NCBI RefSeq assembly: GCF_001440405.1
Contig: NZ_LLXX01000021.1
Location: 41,696 to 89,734, forward strand
DNA from: Bradyrhizobium valentinum
GTDB lineage: Bacteria > Pseudomonadota > Alphaproteobacteria > Rhizobiales > Xanthobacteraceae
Length of the DNA stretch: 48,039 bases
Reading direction: 5' to 3'
Every line of letters starts with the position of its first letter. Within the stretch, counting starts at the first letter, position 1. A program made the translations under genes and the position numbers. Of this stretch, positions 25,830 to 34,198 are shown piece by piece. Below the pieces are notes generated by a model. The model saw only the letters and a list, made by a program, of their open reading frames with translations, made no database searches and was not told the origin of the DNA.

Positions 25830-26234
25830 TCAGACCGTCACCGCTTCAGCAAAATCTTCGTCGTCGATCTCGTCGTCGATCGGCTTGAAGGTCGAGAGCG
25901 GCTTGGTCGAAAGGGTGATCGGCTTGCGGCCGCCGTGGGATGACGACGAGGCGGCACGCGCGGCCGGTTCGCGCGACAACGCATAGAGCGTAGAACCGAC
26001 CCGGCCGCCGAAATGGATCAGCTCGCGCTCGGTGCAGCTCGCCGCGATGGCAATAGCCAGTGCGTGGAGGTGGCTGCGGCGATAGCAAAACAGCGCCAGC
26101 ATGGCGCGGACCTCGGACGAAACGCTGTCGACCAAGAGCGGCAGGCCGTGCGCGTTGGCGCGATACATCTCGCCGAGCAGCTCGTCCCGGACCGGACAAA
26201 AATCGTTCTCGAAGGCGTCGCGGCTTGAAAACAT
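25830..26234 (-). CDS. Hypothetical protein
   Basis: The 134-residue protein is not assigned to a family. The start at 26234 is supported by GGGAG about 8 nt upstream. The N-terminal 95 residues look helical and globular (FSSRDAFENDFCPVRDELLGEMYRANAHG; MLALFCYRRSHLHALAIAIAASCTERELIHFGG). The last 40 are low-complexity and acidic (PIDDEIDDEDFAEAVTV). No membrane segment or signal peptide stands out. It is isolated between a repeat and a DUF3307 gene. The start of the longer open frame at 26327 lacks support. Confidence 0.65.
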   Translation of the reverse strand: MFSSRDAFENDFCPVRDELLGEMYRANAHGLPLLVDSVSSEVRAMLALFCYRRSHLHALAIAIAASCTERELIHFGGRVGSTLYALSREPAARAASSSSHGGRKPITLSTKPLSTFKPIDDEIDDEDFAEAVTV

Positions 26235-26428
26235 TGCGGGTTCTCCCTTTCCGGAAGATGCAGCGCAATTCTCTAATGAAGAGTTAACCACGCGCACCAG
26301 TAGTGTTCCGGTGGACTTGCCAGCCACGACTGAATTGGAATCGGAATATGATTCGCGCCAGAGCGGATGCGCGCCTTCCGATCCGGGAGAATGATTGAAA
26401 CAGGGAGATCAATGCCGCCGGCGCGGCA

Positions 26429-26821
26429 TCAGTTCGCCGCCATGAAGACAGCCAGGCCGAAACCGGTGAGATGGTGCAGCGCCTGATCGACGCCGATCAG
26501 CGTCCAGAACCAGGGATGTTCATTCTCCAGCGTCACGCCGTACCGGGAAGCGATGATCCCCTTGACGCGGTCGACGGTAATGTGAATGGCGAAATCGACA
26601 AAGGCGACGAACCAGAATCGCGGCGCGACGATCAGGATCAGCGCCAGCGACACCGCGAGGTGCACGAGGCAATGCGCGAGTAGCGGCAGCGCCCAGCCGG
26701 TCTTTTGATCCTTGCCGATCGCCATCCAGGAAGTTTGCAGCATGAAGTCGGCAATGACGTGCTTCACGGTCAGAAGCAGCATCCATCCTACCAGCGCACC
26801 TACCGGGACCGAGGACGACAT
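26429..26821 (-). CDS. DUF3307 family membrane protein
   Basis: The small membrane protein of about 130 residues has hydrophobic segments near 8-28, 48-72 and 112-128. It has the family's histidine and aspartate pattern: VKHVIADFMLQTSW, LLAHCLVHLAV, AIHITVDRVKG and DQALHHLTG. The conserved His/Asp residues could bind a metal, but the family has no known function. The start is uncertain: ATG at 26821 is used; a TTG at 26836 is possible. It stands alone on the minus strand. Confidence 0.8.
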   Translation of the reverse strand: MSSSVPVGALVGWMLLLTVKHVIADFMLQTSWMAIGKDQKTGWALPLLAHCLVHLAVSLALILIVAPRFWFVAFVDFAIHITVDRVKGIIASRYGVTLENEHPWFWTLIGVDQALHHLTGFGLAVFMAAN

Positions 26822-26836
26822 CGAAGGAAACAACAA

Positions 26837-27201
26837 AGCTGACGCCCTTTGCTGGGACTGACGGGGTGGCGAAATACCGGGGCCTAGGCTGTCAGCGCAA
26901 TGTTCTTCTCAACCCGGAGTAATCGAACGTTGCCTTTATTTATGACATCTCTCTCGCCGGAATGCACCTGTGAGTGGTCTGAAAATCGCACGGTGTGGCG
27001 GAACTGCGATACTGCGGCAAGGCCGCGCAGCGTGGTCCCGCGGGGTAAGGTTACCGGAGGCGCAGTTTGCAATCCCATAGGAGCGGGCTATCATTGGCCG
27101 GTGGACAAAATTATCGTTCTTTTCTAGGTATTTACGATTTCATTCGGACGGCCTGCGGCCTGCTCGGCGGCGATACGTCCCTGACCTTCCGGGTACGACC
27201 C
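26837..27201. other. Intergenic region without a supported gene
   Basis: This 365-nt gap separates divergent genes (DUF3307 gene and the TAXI-like gene). Open frames here (up to 75 codons) have no family signature or good ribosome site. It probably holds the two promoters; an AT-rich patch CTTTATTTATGACAT near 26934 is one candidate. No repeat of the families seen elsewhere was noticed. Confidence 0.6.
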
Positions 27202-28608
27202 ATGAGTGAAGCCCCAACGCCGCATCCTGGAATGCCGCGTCGCCGCGCACGGGTCGTCAAGAGCAACCGGACCCAGATCCTGCTGTTTTCCATCCTGACC
27301 CTGGTCCTGACCGCCGCCGTGGTGTGGGGTGGCCGCACCTGGCTGCGCAATTCCGAGACGCTGGTGTTTGCCGTCGGCGAGGCCAATGGCCCCGAGGCGC
27401 GGTTCGCCGCCCGGCTGGCGACGGTGCTGAAGAACAATTCCTCGCGGCTGCGGCTCAAGATCGTGCCCAACAGCGACAATGCAAAGGCGTTGTCGCAGTT
27501 CGACCGCAAGGAAGCCAACCTTGCGATATTACGCACCGATGCCAGGATTCCGCCCCGCGCACGCGCAGTCGCGATCCTCGAACACGATCTGCTTCTGCTG
27601 ATCAGCCCGAACGGCAAGAAAATCAAATCCATCGCGGAGCTGAAGAAAAAGAAGATCGCGGTCATAGCCGACAGCGAGAGCGGCGGCGCGCTGGTGCGCA
27701 ACATTCTCGAGCTCTCGGACACCCCGGATGCCGCGGCGCGGGTCCAGATGGCGCCGCCGGGCGCGACCTTCGACCAGTTGTTCGCCGCAGGCTTCGGCGC
27801 CGTAGTCAAGATCGCGCACGCCTCGCAGATCGTGAAGGACAAGAGCTACGAGCAATATACCAGGCGCGGCGGCTTCACCCTGAACGCGATCGATTCGGCG
27901 AAAGCGATCGCCAGGAAGTACCCGGCAATATCGGAGGAAACGGTGGCGACCGGAATGCTGTCCGCCTCACCGGCTGTGCCCGCGGAAGACGTCGATACCA
28001 TCGGTCTCGAATGGCTGTTGGTCGCCCAATCCAAGCTCTCGACCACGACCGTGAGCGACCTTGCGCGGATCATCTACGAGAACAAGGCCGAGCTCTCGCT
28101 CACCGACGGCTTCGCCTCCAAGATCGAGCCGCCAGCGACCGACAAGGATGCCTTCATCGTGGCGCATCCCGGCGCTGCCGAATACATCAACGACGAAATC
28201 AAGTCGTTTATCGAGCGCTACAGCGACCTGATGTATGTTGCCCTGGCCGCGCTCAGCATCATCGGCTCGATCTTTGCCGCCATCTACACCAAGGTCACCC
28301 GGATCGCGCCGGAGAAGGCCAGCCAGCTCGCGACCGCCATTCTCGATATCGGCGAGCGCATGGAATACGCCAACTCGCTGGACGCCCTCGACGAACTGCA
28401 GGACGAGCTGGAAGCAACCCTGCGCGGCGTGGTGATCGGGTTGCGCGACGGAACCATCTCCAGCGACGGGCTGGACACCTTCAAGCTCGGCTATGAATTC
28501 GTGCGCGACGAAATCGGCTTGCGCCGCGAACATCTCAAGCGCCACGCCGTTCAGGATCATGCGCAAGACGATAAGGTCGTGGTCGTGAAGACTGCGCAGA
28601 GCGCGTAG
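27202..28608 (+). CDS. Membrane-anchored TAXI-like solute-binding protein with cytoplasmic tail
   Basis: The 468-residue protein has an N-terminal membrane segment (about 25-44) after a basic stretch. A periplasmic TAXI/NMT1-like binding domain follows (about 50-335: VFAVGEANGPEARFAARLATVL, SIAELKKKKIAVIADSESGGALVRNILE). A second membrane segment (about 342-363) precedes a helical cytoplasmic tail of about 105 residues. The ATG at 27202 is chosen because the upstream frame has no family sequence. No TRAP permease gene is adjacent. A binding domain between two membrane segments with a cytoplasmic tail suggests sensing or scaffold work rather than simple transport; this is inference. It stands alone between a promoter gap and a repeat. 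Confidence 0.78.
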   Translation: MSEAPTPHPGMPRRRARVVKSNRTQILLFSILTLVLTAAVVWGGRTWLRNSETLVFAVGEANGPEARFAARLATVLKNNSSRLRLKIVPNSDNAKALSQFDRKEANLAILRTDARIPPRARAVAILEHDLLLLISPNGKKIKSIAELKKKKIAVIADSESGGALVRNILELSDTPDAAARVQMAPPGATFDQLFAAGFGAVVKIAHASQIVKDKSYEQYTRRGGFTLNAIDSAKAIARKYPAISEETVATGMLSASPAVPAEDVDTIGLEWLLVAQSKLSTTTVSDLARIIYENKAELSLTDGFASKIEPPATDKDAFIVAHPGAAEYINDEIKSFIERYSDLMYVALAALSIIGSIFAAIYTKVTRIAPEKASQLATAILDIGERMEYANSLDALDELQDELEATLRGVVIGLRDGTISSDGLDTFKLGYEFVRDEIGLRREHLKRHAVQDHAQDDKVVVVKTAQSA

Positions 28609-28638
28609 TTCCAACGATCCGCATCAGCCATTGTGATC

Positions 28639-28740
28639 CGTCACCCTGAGGCGGCCGTGCGCAGCGCGGCCCTCGAAGGGCGACGGCCACGGGCCGCTCA
28701 TCCTTCGAGGCTCGCTGACGCTCGCACCTCAGGATGACGG
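28639..28740. repeat. Dispersed palindromic repeat, family B, copy 2
   Basis: CCGTCACCCTGAGG at the left and CCTCAGGATGACGG at the right are near-perfect inverses. Inner parts include GGCCGTGCGCAGCGCGGCC and CTCATCCTTCGAGG. It separates two convergent genes and overlaps the last codons of the gene ending at 28729. Confidence 0.85.
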
Positions 28741-29616
28741 TACTACCGTCGGCGAACCGGCGGGCACCCGCGCGCGGATTTCGGCGATCTTGCGCTTGAG
28801 CACCATCTGCCGCGGGTCGGGCATTGCGGCGGCGCGTGCTTCGGCCACCGCGCCAGCGAGATCGGGCAAGGCCAGCACGCCGTCGAAGGTCGGCTTGGCA
28901 AGGCCGTCGATGATCGCGTTCCAGTCTGCCATGCCCTGCCGATAGACCTCGCCATATCCCACGATCATGGTCGCGGTATGGATCATCGCCGACGCTGCCT
29001 GGGGCTGTTTGGTCAGGCTGCGATCGATCATATGCAGCCAGCGTTCGACCCAGACCCGCTCCTTGGCATAACGCACCGAAAGCAGCCGCCATCGCCGCAG
29101 CCCCGCCTCGATCTTGAGGCGGCGAATGCCGAAGCGGCTTGCCGTGCTGAACCGGATGGGGACGCTCTTGTGCGCCCACCCCATCCATTCGAGCGCATCG
29201 AGGACGTACTCGGCGACAACTGCGGGAAGCGCGCCGATCAATTCATCGAGCCGGAGTTTCCTGACATCGACGGAGCCGGTCGATCCAGCCGGCCGGCCAT
29301 CGAGTTCGGCAAGCTTGAGCTGCGCGATCCGGATCGGGTCCTCATAACTCATGCGCACAGCCATCAGCCGTGCAATTTCGGTAAGCATCGCGTCGTCGAC
29401 GCCTTGTTTGCCGATGAACCGCCGCAGCCGGTGGACATAGAGCCTGGCGTAGCTCGGGCCCTGATAGTCGATGAGGAGATGGATGGCGTCGCTCGCCACC
29501 GCCGTCACCGGCTCCGGCAACCCCTCGGGCAGGAACGGCGCCGTGTCGTCATCATCCTCGCCGATGAAATCCGCGAACAGGTAACGCAACGACGACAGGA
29601 TACCGCGGTCTGTCAC
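28729..29616 (-). CDS. DUF6537-like protein (C-terminal domain type of indolepyruvate oxidoreductase beta)
   Basis: The 295-residue protein resembles only the C-terminal DUF6537 part of indolepyruvate oxidoreductase beta-type proteins: IDYQGPSYARLYVHRLRRF (about 48-66), RMSYEDPIRIAQLK (about 88-101), KERVWVERWLHMI and the MIVGYGEVYRQGMADW region. The catalytic 2-oxoacid:acceptor gamma-type domain that normally precedes it is absent, and the gene upstream is unrelated, so this is not simply a frameshifted fusion. The gene starts 19 nt after the cyclic-nucleotide-binding gene on the same strand, so the pair is probably an operon. The last residues (TVVPSS) come from the adjoining repeat. Family assignment is by memory of motifs; function unknown. 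Confidence 0.65.
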   Translation of the reverse strand: MTDRGILSSLRYLFADFIGEDDDDTAPFLPEGLPEPVTAVASDAIHLLIDYQGPSYARLYVHRLRRFIGKQGVDDAMLTEIARLMAVRMSYEDPIRIAQLKLAELDGRPAGSTGSVDVRKLRLDELIGALPAVVAEYVLDALEWMGWAHKSVPIRFSTASRFGIRRLKIEAGLRRWRLLSVRYAKERVWVERWLHMIDRSLTKQPQAASAMIHTATMIVGYGEVYRQGMADWNAIIDGLAKPTFDGVLALPDLAGAVAEARAAAMPDPRQMVLKRKIAEIRARVPAGSPTVVPSS

Positions 29617-29635
29617 TCCCTTGGGCTCCCGGCCT

Positions 29636-30301
29636 CTATGCGGGCTTCGGCGCCGCAGCGGACGCCATTTGCTGGTTCAACTGCTGCTGCAGCGTCTCGA
29701 GGTTCTGAAACAGCCGGGCGCTGGAAAGGCGAAGGAAATAGAAGCCGAAAGCCGGATTCTGCACATAGAGCTCCTCGACTTTGGTGTAGCTGACGCTGAG
29801 GACGAGGCCGGCTTCCACGCATTCCAGCGTCTGGGTTCGCATGTTCGACGGCGACAGCATGCCGAGTTCGCCGACGATGGCGCCGACCGGCAGCACGATG
29901 CCTGATTCGACCAGCTTGAACTTTCCGCTGACGATATAGAGCATGTCCTCGGCTTTCTCGTCCTTGTAGAACAGGATCTCGCCGGCCGCGCATTGGCGCT
30001 CGGTCATGAACGGCTTCAGCCATTCCATCGAGAGGTCGCTGTTGACGGACTTCTTCACGTCGCGCACCAGTTGCAGCATCTGGTGCAGGCGATAGGAGTT
30101 GACGAGCAGCATGAGCACCTGCACCACCATGACCAGATAGTTGCGGGCCGGGATCGCGGTCAGGATCAGGATGACGTTGGCGAGAATGCCGAAGACCCGC
30201 AACGGGATCATGGTCTTCATAGTGGTGGTGGCGACCACGAAAATCGTCGCGAACAGCGCGCCCGCCGTTCCTGCGTGTTGTGCCAGATGAGACGTATCCA
30301 T
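29636..30301 (-). CDS. Membrane protein with cyclic nucleotide-binding domain
   Basis: The 221-residue protein has three hydrophobic segments in its first 70 residues (about 10-28, 32-50, 55-70) and a CRP-like cyclic nucleotide-binding domain (about 85-200): FMTERQCAAGEILFYKDEKAEDMLYIVSGKFKL and VGAIVGELGMLSPSNMRTQT. The GELG motif and the arginine eight residues after it match phosphate-binding cassettes, so cAMP or cGMP binding is plausible. A membrane anchor plus sensor, without helix-turn-helix, suggests a signalling role resembling Popeye-type proteins; that comparison is tentative. It is the first gene of a pair with the DUF6537-like gene and is divergent from the crotonase gene. Confidence 0.8.
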   Translation of the reverse strand: MDTSHLAQHAGTAGALFATIFVVATTTMKTMIPLRVFGILANVILILTAIPARNYLVMVVQVLMLLVNSYRLHQMLQLVRDVKKSVNSDLSMEWLKPFMTERQCAAGEILFYKDEKAEDMLYIVSGKFKLVESGIVLPVGAIVGELGMLSPSNMRTQTLECVEAGLVLSVSYTKVEELYVQNPAFGFYFLRLSSARLFQNLETLQQQLNQQMASAAAPKPA

Positions 30302-30452
30302 CGGAAACCAACCAATATCTAAACGAGTGCGTTTTCACGATTCTGTTGCAGTGCCCGCTATCGTAATGTCCGCGGGGCCATTTTGATATACGAGGAAAGA
30401 ACGACGATTTGTCGGGATTCTCACGATTCCCGGGTAAAATTCGCCCCTCGAA

Positions 30453-30497
30453 CCCGCTCCCGGCCGCGGCCCGGCGCGCGGGGGCCCGGGGGGCGCG
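30453..30497. other. Extreme GC tract in the divergent promoter region
   Basis: 44 of these 45 bases are G or C, with nested palindromic steps such as CCGCGG, GCGCGC and GGGCCC. It lies in the 292-nt gap between the cyclic-nucleotide-binding gene and the crotonase gene. No repeat of it was seen elsewhere in the window. No gene is seen in this gap. Confidence 0.8.
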
Positions 30498-30509
30498 TAA
30501 CGCTATGTA

Positions 30510-30542
30510 GAGGCCGTCGTTGACGGCCTCCCCGCTGGCGGG
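30510..30542 (+). promoter_or_regulatory. Two adjacent hairpins in the crotonase leader
   Basis: GAGGCCGTC GTT GACGGCCTC is a perfect 9-bp stem with a 3-nt loop (30510-30530). It is followed immediately by CCCGC TG GCGGG (30531-30542). They end 51 nt before the crotonase start. There is no T-run, so a terminator is unlikely; an RNA leader structure or protein site is possible. Confidence 0.5.
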
Positions 30543-30593
30543 CAGCGCCGAGAAAGCAGATAGTTCAAGTAAGCAAGAAGAATGGAGAACAGC

Positions 30594-31379
30594 ATGCCCG
30601 ATGCGGCCAAGGCGGCGAGCGCGCCCCTACTCGAGATCAGCGGCGCGCGCGCCACCATCCGCCTCAACCGGCCGAGACATCTGAACCGGCTGCAGAGCGA
30701 GGATCTCGGCGACCTCACACAACTGTTCGACCGCATCGAGGCCGATCCCGCGATCCGGGTGCTGGTGCTGACCGGCACCGGCCGCGCCTTCAGCGCCGGC
30801 TATGATCTCAATTCGGTGGCGAATCGGGCAACCAGCGAGAAGGAACAGCAGAGCGCAGGTTCGGCGTTCGAGCTCGTCGTCAACCGGCTGGAGGACCTTG
30901 GCGTGCCGACGATCTGCCGGCTCAATGGCGGCGTCTATGGCGGCGCCACCGACCTGGCGCTGGCCTGCGATTTCCGCATCGGCGTCGACACCGCTGAAAT
31001 GTTCATGCCTGCGGCGCGGCTCGGCCTGCATTACTACCCGAGCGGAATTAAGCGCTACGTCTCGCGGCTCGGCGTCGACAACGCCAAAATGCTGTTCCTC
31101 ACCGCGCAGAAGATCATCGCGCCGGAAATGCTGCGGATCGGCTACCTCACCGCCATGGTGCCATCGGAATCGCTCGACGAGGAAGTCGACCGTCTCGCCA
31201 CCATCCTGGCCGGCAACGCGCCGCTGGCGATGCGCGGCATGAAGCGCGCCATCAACGAATTCGCCCGCGGCAAATTCGATGAGGAAGCCGCCGATCTCCG
31301 CCACCGCGAAAGCATGCGCGGCAACGAGATCAAGGAAGGCATCAAGGCATTTGCGGAAAAGCGCCCGCCGAAATTCTAG
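30594..31379 (+). CDS. Crotonase-family protein with altered catalytic residues
   Basis: The 261-residue member of the enoyl-CoA hydratase/isomerase family has RLNRPRHLNRL and GRAFSAGYDLNSV as substrate-site regions. The two hydratase glutamates are changed: the GGGxEL position reads GGATDLAL (Asp120) and the PEI position reads MPAARLG (Ala140). It may therefore be an isomerase, hydrolase, lyase or other crotonase activity rather than a hydratase. The ATG at 30594 is preferred, as GGAG lies 7 nt before it; ATG at 30582 is the alternative. It stands alone, so no pathway is shown by neighbours. Confidence 0.82.
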   Translation: MPDAAKAASAPLLEISGARATIRLNRPRHLNRLQSEDLGDLTQLFDRIEADPAIRVLVLTGTGRAFSAGYDLNSVANRATSEKEQQSAGSAFELVVNRLEDLGVPTICRLNGGVYGGATDLALACDFRIGVDTAEMFMPAARLGLHYYPSGIKRYVSRLGVDNAKMLFLTAQKIIAPEMLRIGYLTAMVPSESLDEEVDRLATILAGNAPLAMRGMKRAINEFARGKFDEEAADLRHRESMRGNEIKEGIKAFAEKRPPKF

Positions 31380-31387
31380 AGTCGTGG

Positions 31388-31507
31388 CCTCGTGGTTCGA
31401 TCGGCGATGCATAGCATCGTCCGAGGACGCGCGGCTTTGCCGCGCTCCTCACCATGAGGGTCTATGACCTCATCCTGAGGGCCGCGAAGCGGCGTCTCGA
31501 AGGATGA
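31388..31507. repeat. Dispersed palindromic repeat, family B, copy 3
   Basis: It has two halves. CCTCGTGGTTCGA...CTCACCATGAGG is followed by CCTCATCCTGAGG...CTCGAAGGATGA, the reverse order of the copy at 10537-10640. It lies just after the crotonase stop and may end its transcript. Confidence 0.85.
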
Positions 31508-31695
31508 AGGCCCCTGACTTCACCGCGCGACACATTGACCATCGCCCGGCCCGCCCATATTGTGGCACATGCGGTGCAAGCCGCTCCCGGGCCCGCGGGA
31601 AGGGTTGAACCCACTTGCAGCTTTCGAGCGACATCTAGAGCCTTTGTGCAGCCGGTATTGCGGGCCTTCGGCGATGTCATGCACGGAGGTGTCTG

Positions 31696-33336
31696 ATGAA
31701 CCGGTCTCCCGATCGATTGAATCTCGATCATCTGAAGAAACAAGCCAAGGAATTGATCCGCCTCTATCGAAGCCGCGATCCGGCTGCGATGGCGCGGTTT
31801 CGCCGCGCGCTGCCGGCTGCGTCCGGCCGCGGCGATGAGGACATTGCAGCGCTGCAACTGCGCCTGCACGACGCGCAATCATGCATCGCGCGCGAGCACG
31901 GCCTGGCTTCCTGGCCCGACCTGAAGCGCTACGTCGAGGTGCGGATGGCTGCGCGCAACGAGCGCACGGCCCGCGTCCTGCACTGGGCTCAGCTCACCTA
32001 TTCCGGAGATGTCAGCGGCGTCGCCAACCGCGCGAACCCGCGCGTTGCCTTGCGGATTCTGGCTGACGACACTGAACTCGTCGCCGGAGACCCTTATCTT
32101 GCCTGCGCGATCGGCGACGAAAACGCGCTGCGGCAAGCGACGCAGGCCGATCCGGGATGGGTCAACCGGGCTGGCGGTCCACTGCGACTGCCGCCGCTAT
32201 TCGCCGTCACGCATTCGAGCCTGCTGCGCGTGGAGGAGTTTCGCGAGCGCCTGCATCGCAGCGCGCAACTGCTGATCGCTGCCGGCGCCGACGTCAATCA
32301 GCACATCCATAGCCGCTGGCCGCCGGGATCGCTGAACGAGCCGGACCAGCGCTATCCGCTCTCGGCGCTCTATGGCGCGGCCGGTAGCAACCACGCCCCG
32401 GCACTGACCAGACTGTTGCTCGACGCCGGCGCGGACCCTAATGACGGAGAATCGCTCTATCATTCCCTGGAGGATCCGGCCTGCACCCGCCTGCTTCTGG
32501 AGCATGGCGCCCGCATTGCCGAGAGCAATGCGATCTATCGCGCGATCGATCTCGAGGACGACACCGCGATAAAGCTGCTGCTGCAACATGGCGGCGACCC
32601 GAACGAACCCGCGCGAAATGCGCCTTTGACCGATTGGGGCTCGCCGCTTGCATGGGCCATCTACCGCCGCCGGCCCCGTCATGTGAAGGCCCTGCTGGAT
32701 GCGGGCGCCGACCTGTCGCGCTCTACTCCGGAAGGCCTCACCCCGTACCGGCTGGCGCTGCAATTCGGGCTCACCGACGTTGCCGCCCTGCTGCGGGCGC
32801 AAATCGACGCGCCTGACATTTCCGACGAGGAACGCTTCGTCGCCGCATGCGCGCGTGGCGACGAGAAAGAAGCGCGTGCGGTGGCGTTGCGGCGGCCCGA
32901 TCTGCCAGCCTCGCTGTCGCCGCCACAATTGCGACTGTTGCCCGATATGGCCGCCGCAGGCGCCGATGACATCGTCAGGCTGATGGTCAGGCTCGGCTGG
33001 CCGATCGCGGTGCGCGGCGGCGACTGGGATGCATCGGCCCTCAACCTCGCCGTGTTCAACGGCAACGCGGCCTTGACGCGCTTCCTGCTCGAACACGGCG
33101 CGAAGTGGACGGAACAGCACGGCCACGGCGACAATGCCTGCGGCACTCTCGGCTGGGCATCCTGCAACGAGCCGGTGGAAGGCGGCGACTGGGTCGGCTG
33201 CGCCCGTGCACTGCTCGACCATGGCATGCCGCACGCGACGGCTATTGCTGATGATCCCGAATGGGTGCTGATCGCCGGCAAGCGAAAGCAGTTTTCCGAC
33301 GAGGTCACCGAGGAGCTTCTGGCGGAGCGTGCCTGA
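31696..33336 (+). CDS. Ankyrin-repeat protein
   Basis: The 546-residue soluble protein begins with the leader found in many bacterial ankyrin proteins (LDHLKKQAKELIRLYRSRDP ... DAQSCIAREHGLASWPDLKRYVEV). Ankyrin repeats of variable quality follow from about residue 170 on, for example LIAAGADVNQ, LLLDAGADPNDGES, LLLEHGARIAES, LLLQHGGDPNEP and ALLDAGADLSRS, then two or three weaker ones (FLLEHGAKWTEQ, ALLDHGMPHATA). The repeats bind partner proteins; no enzymatic domain is seen. GGAGG 7 nt upstream supports the ATG. It lies upstream of, but probably separate from, the LuxR-Kai genes (206-nt gap). Confidence 0.88.
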   Translation: MNRSPDRLNLDHLKKQAKELIRLYRSRDPAAMARFRRALPAASGRGDEDIAALQLRLHDAQSCIAREHGLASWPDLKRYVEVRMAARNERTARVLHWAQLTYSGDVSGVANRANPRVALRILADDTELVAGDPYLACAIGDENALRQATQADPGWVNRAGGPLRLPPLFAVTHSSLLRVEEFRERLHRSAQLLIAAGADVNQHIHSRWPPGSLNEPDQRYPLSALYGAAGSNHAPALTRLLLDAGADPNDGESLYHSLEDPACTRLLLEHGARIAESNAIYRAIDLEDDTAIKLLLQHGGDPNEPARNAPLTDWGSPLAWAIYRRRPRHVKALLDAGADLSRSTPEGLTPYRLALQFGLTDVAALLRAQIDAPDISDEERFVAACARGDEKEARAVALRRPDLPASLSPPQLRLLPDMAAAGADDIVRLMVRLGWPIAVRGGDWDASALNLAVFNGNAALTRFLLEHGAKWTEQHGHGDNACGTLGWASCNEPVEGGDWVGCARALLDHGMPHATAIADDPEWVLIAGKRKQFSDEVTEELLAERA

Positions 33337-33446
33337 CGGCGCACCGCCGCCCCCGGCGGTCATTTCTCCAAAAGAAGACGTCATCGGAACAAAGGCGCCG
33401 GCAATGACCGATCGCTGTGGCGTTGTAGAGCCGAAATAGTACCTGT

Positions 33447-33454
33447 CTACTAGT
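33447..33454. promoter_or_regulatory. CTACTAGT motif upstream of the LuxR-type gene
   Basis: The 8-bp core CTACTAGT, in the context TGTCTACTAGTCAC, recurs in the palindrome at 34199-34212 before kaiB. It lies about 90 nt before the LuxR-type start. The shared core suggests autoregulation, but an 8-bp match is weak evidence. Confidence 0.4.
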
Positions 33455-33542
33455 CACTTAGAAGAAAGGAACCAGATTTCCCTGCCAACGTTGATATGGC
33501 AACCCAGCAATTCCGCCAGATCAACCAGTACAGGGGACCACC

Positions 33543-34196
33543 ATGGACCAAGTGGCGAGCGACGACGCGCGCGCTAATGACCAATGGGAACCTATAACTT
33601 CCGCGCTTCGTGGCGGACTTATCATTGTCGACGCCAAGGGTCAGATCGTTTGGATAGACGACAATACGCGTCGTCGCGTGAACGGCGGCCTGCAGGACCT
33701 TGAGCTGCCGATTGACAAGTCCAATGCGACCGTCATTGACTGCTTCGTAACGTCCGTTGATCTGACGATTAACGGCGAGAAATCGACCGTTTGCGTCGTT
33801 CAGGAACCCAAGGAGTCCAGCCGCGACCTCGTCGCCGCTATCGAGTCGGTCCTGGCCGATACTTCCTCCTTTACGCGCACCATAATCGACAGGCTCAAAG
33901 GTCTGCGCCCGGTTTCGCACCCGCGCATCCTTTCCACCGACGTAGAGCTATTGACCGATCGCGAGCGGGAAGTTCTCGGACTGATCTGCGAGGGCAAGAG
34001 CGACATCGACATGAGCAAAGAGCTGAGGCTCTCGCAGAACACGGTACGAAATCACGTCGCATCATTGTATCGCAAGATTGGCGTCAACCGCCGCAGTGCC
34101 GCGATCATCTGGGCGCGCGAACGAGGTATTACGGGCGAGGTTGGCTTGGGAGGCAACCGGCGCAGGCGCGGCCTGCCGGAACTACGGCGACGATGA
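33543..34196 (+). CDS. LuxR-type transcriptional regulator with PAS-like sensor domain
   Basis: The 217-residue protein ends in a LuxR/FixJ helix-turn-helix (about 138-200: LTDREREVLGLICEGKSDIDMSKELRLSQNTVRNHVASLYRKIGVNRRSAAI). The N-terminal half resembles a PAS-type sensor (GGLIIVDAKGQIVWIDDNTRRRV ...), not a receiver domain, so phosphorylation by the neighbouring kinase is not obvious. AGGGG about 8 nt upstream supports the ATG. It precedes kaiB, kaiC and a hybrid kinase on the same strand with a 120-nt gap, and is probably an output or input regulator of that set. Confidence 0.87.
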   Translation: MDQVASDDARANDQWEPITSALRGGLIIVDAKGQIVWIDDNTRRRVNGGLQDLELPIDKSNATVIDCFVTSVDLTINGEKSTVCVVQEPKESSRDLVAAIESVLADTSSFTRTIIDRLKGLRPVSHPRILSTDVELLTDREREVLGLICEGKSDIDMSKELRLSQNTVRNHVASLYRKIGVNRRSAAIIWARERGITGEVGLGGNRRRRGLPELRRR

Positions 34197-34198
34197 TC

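Noticed and set aside
26900..27127. 75-codon plus-strand frame in the gap before the TAXI-like gene
   Set aside because: It has no recognisable motif or ribosome site and atypical composition.
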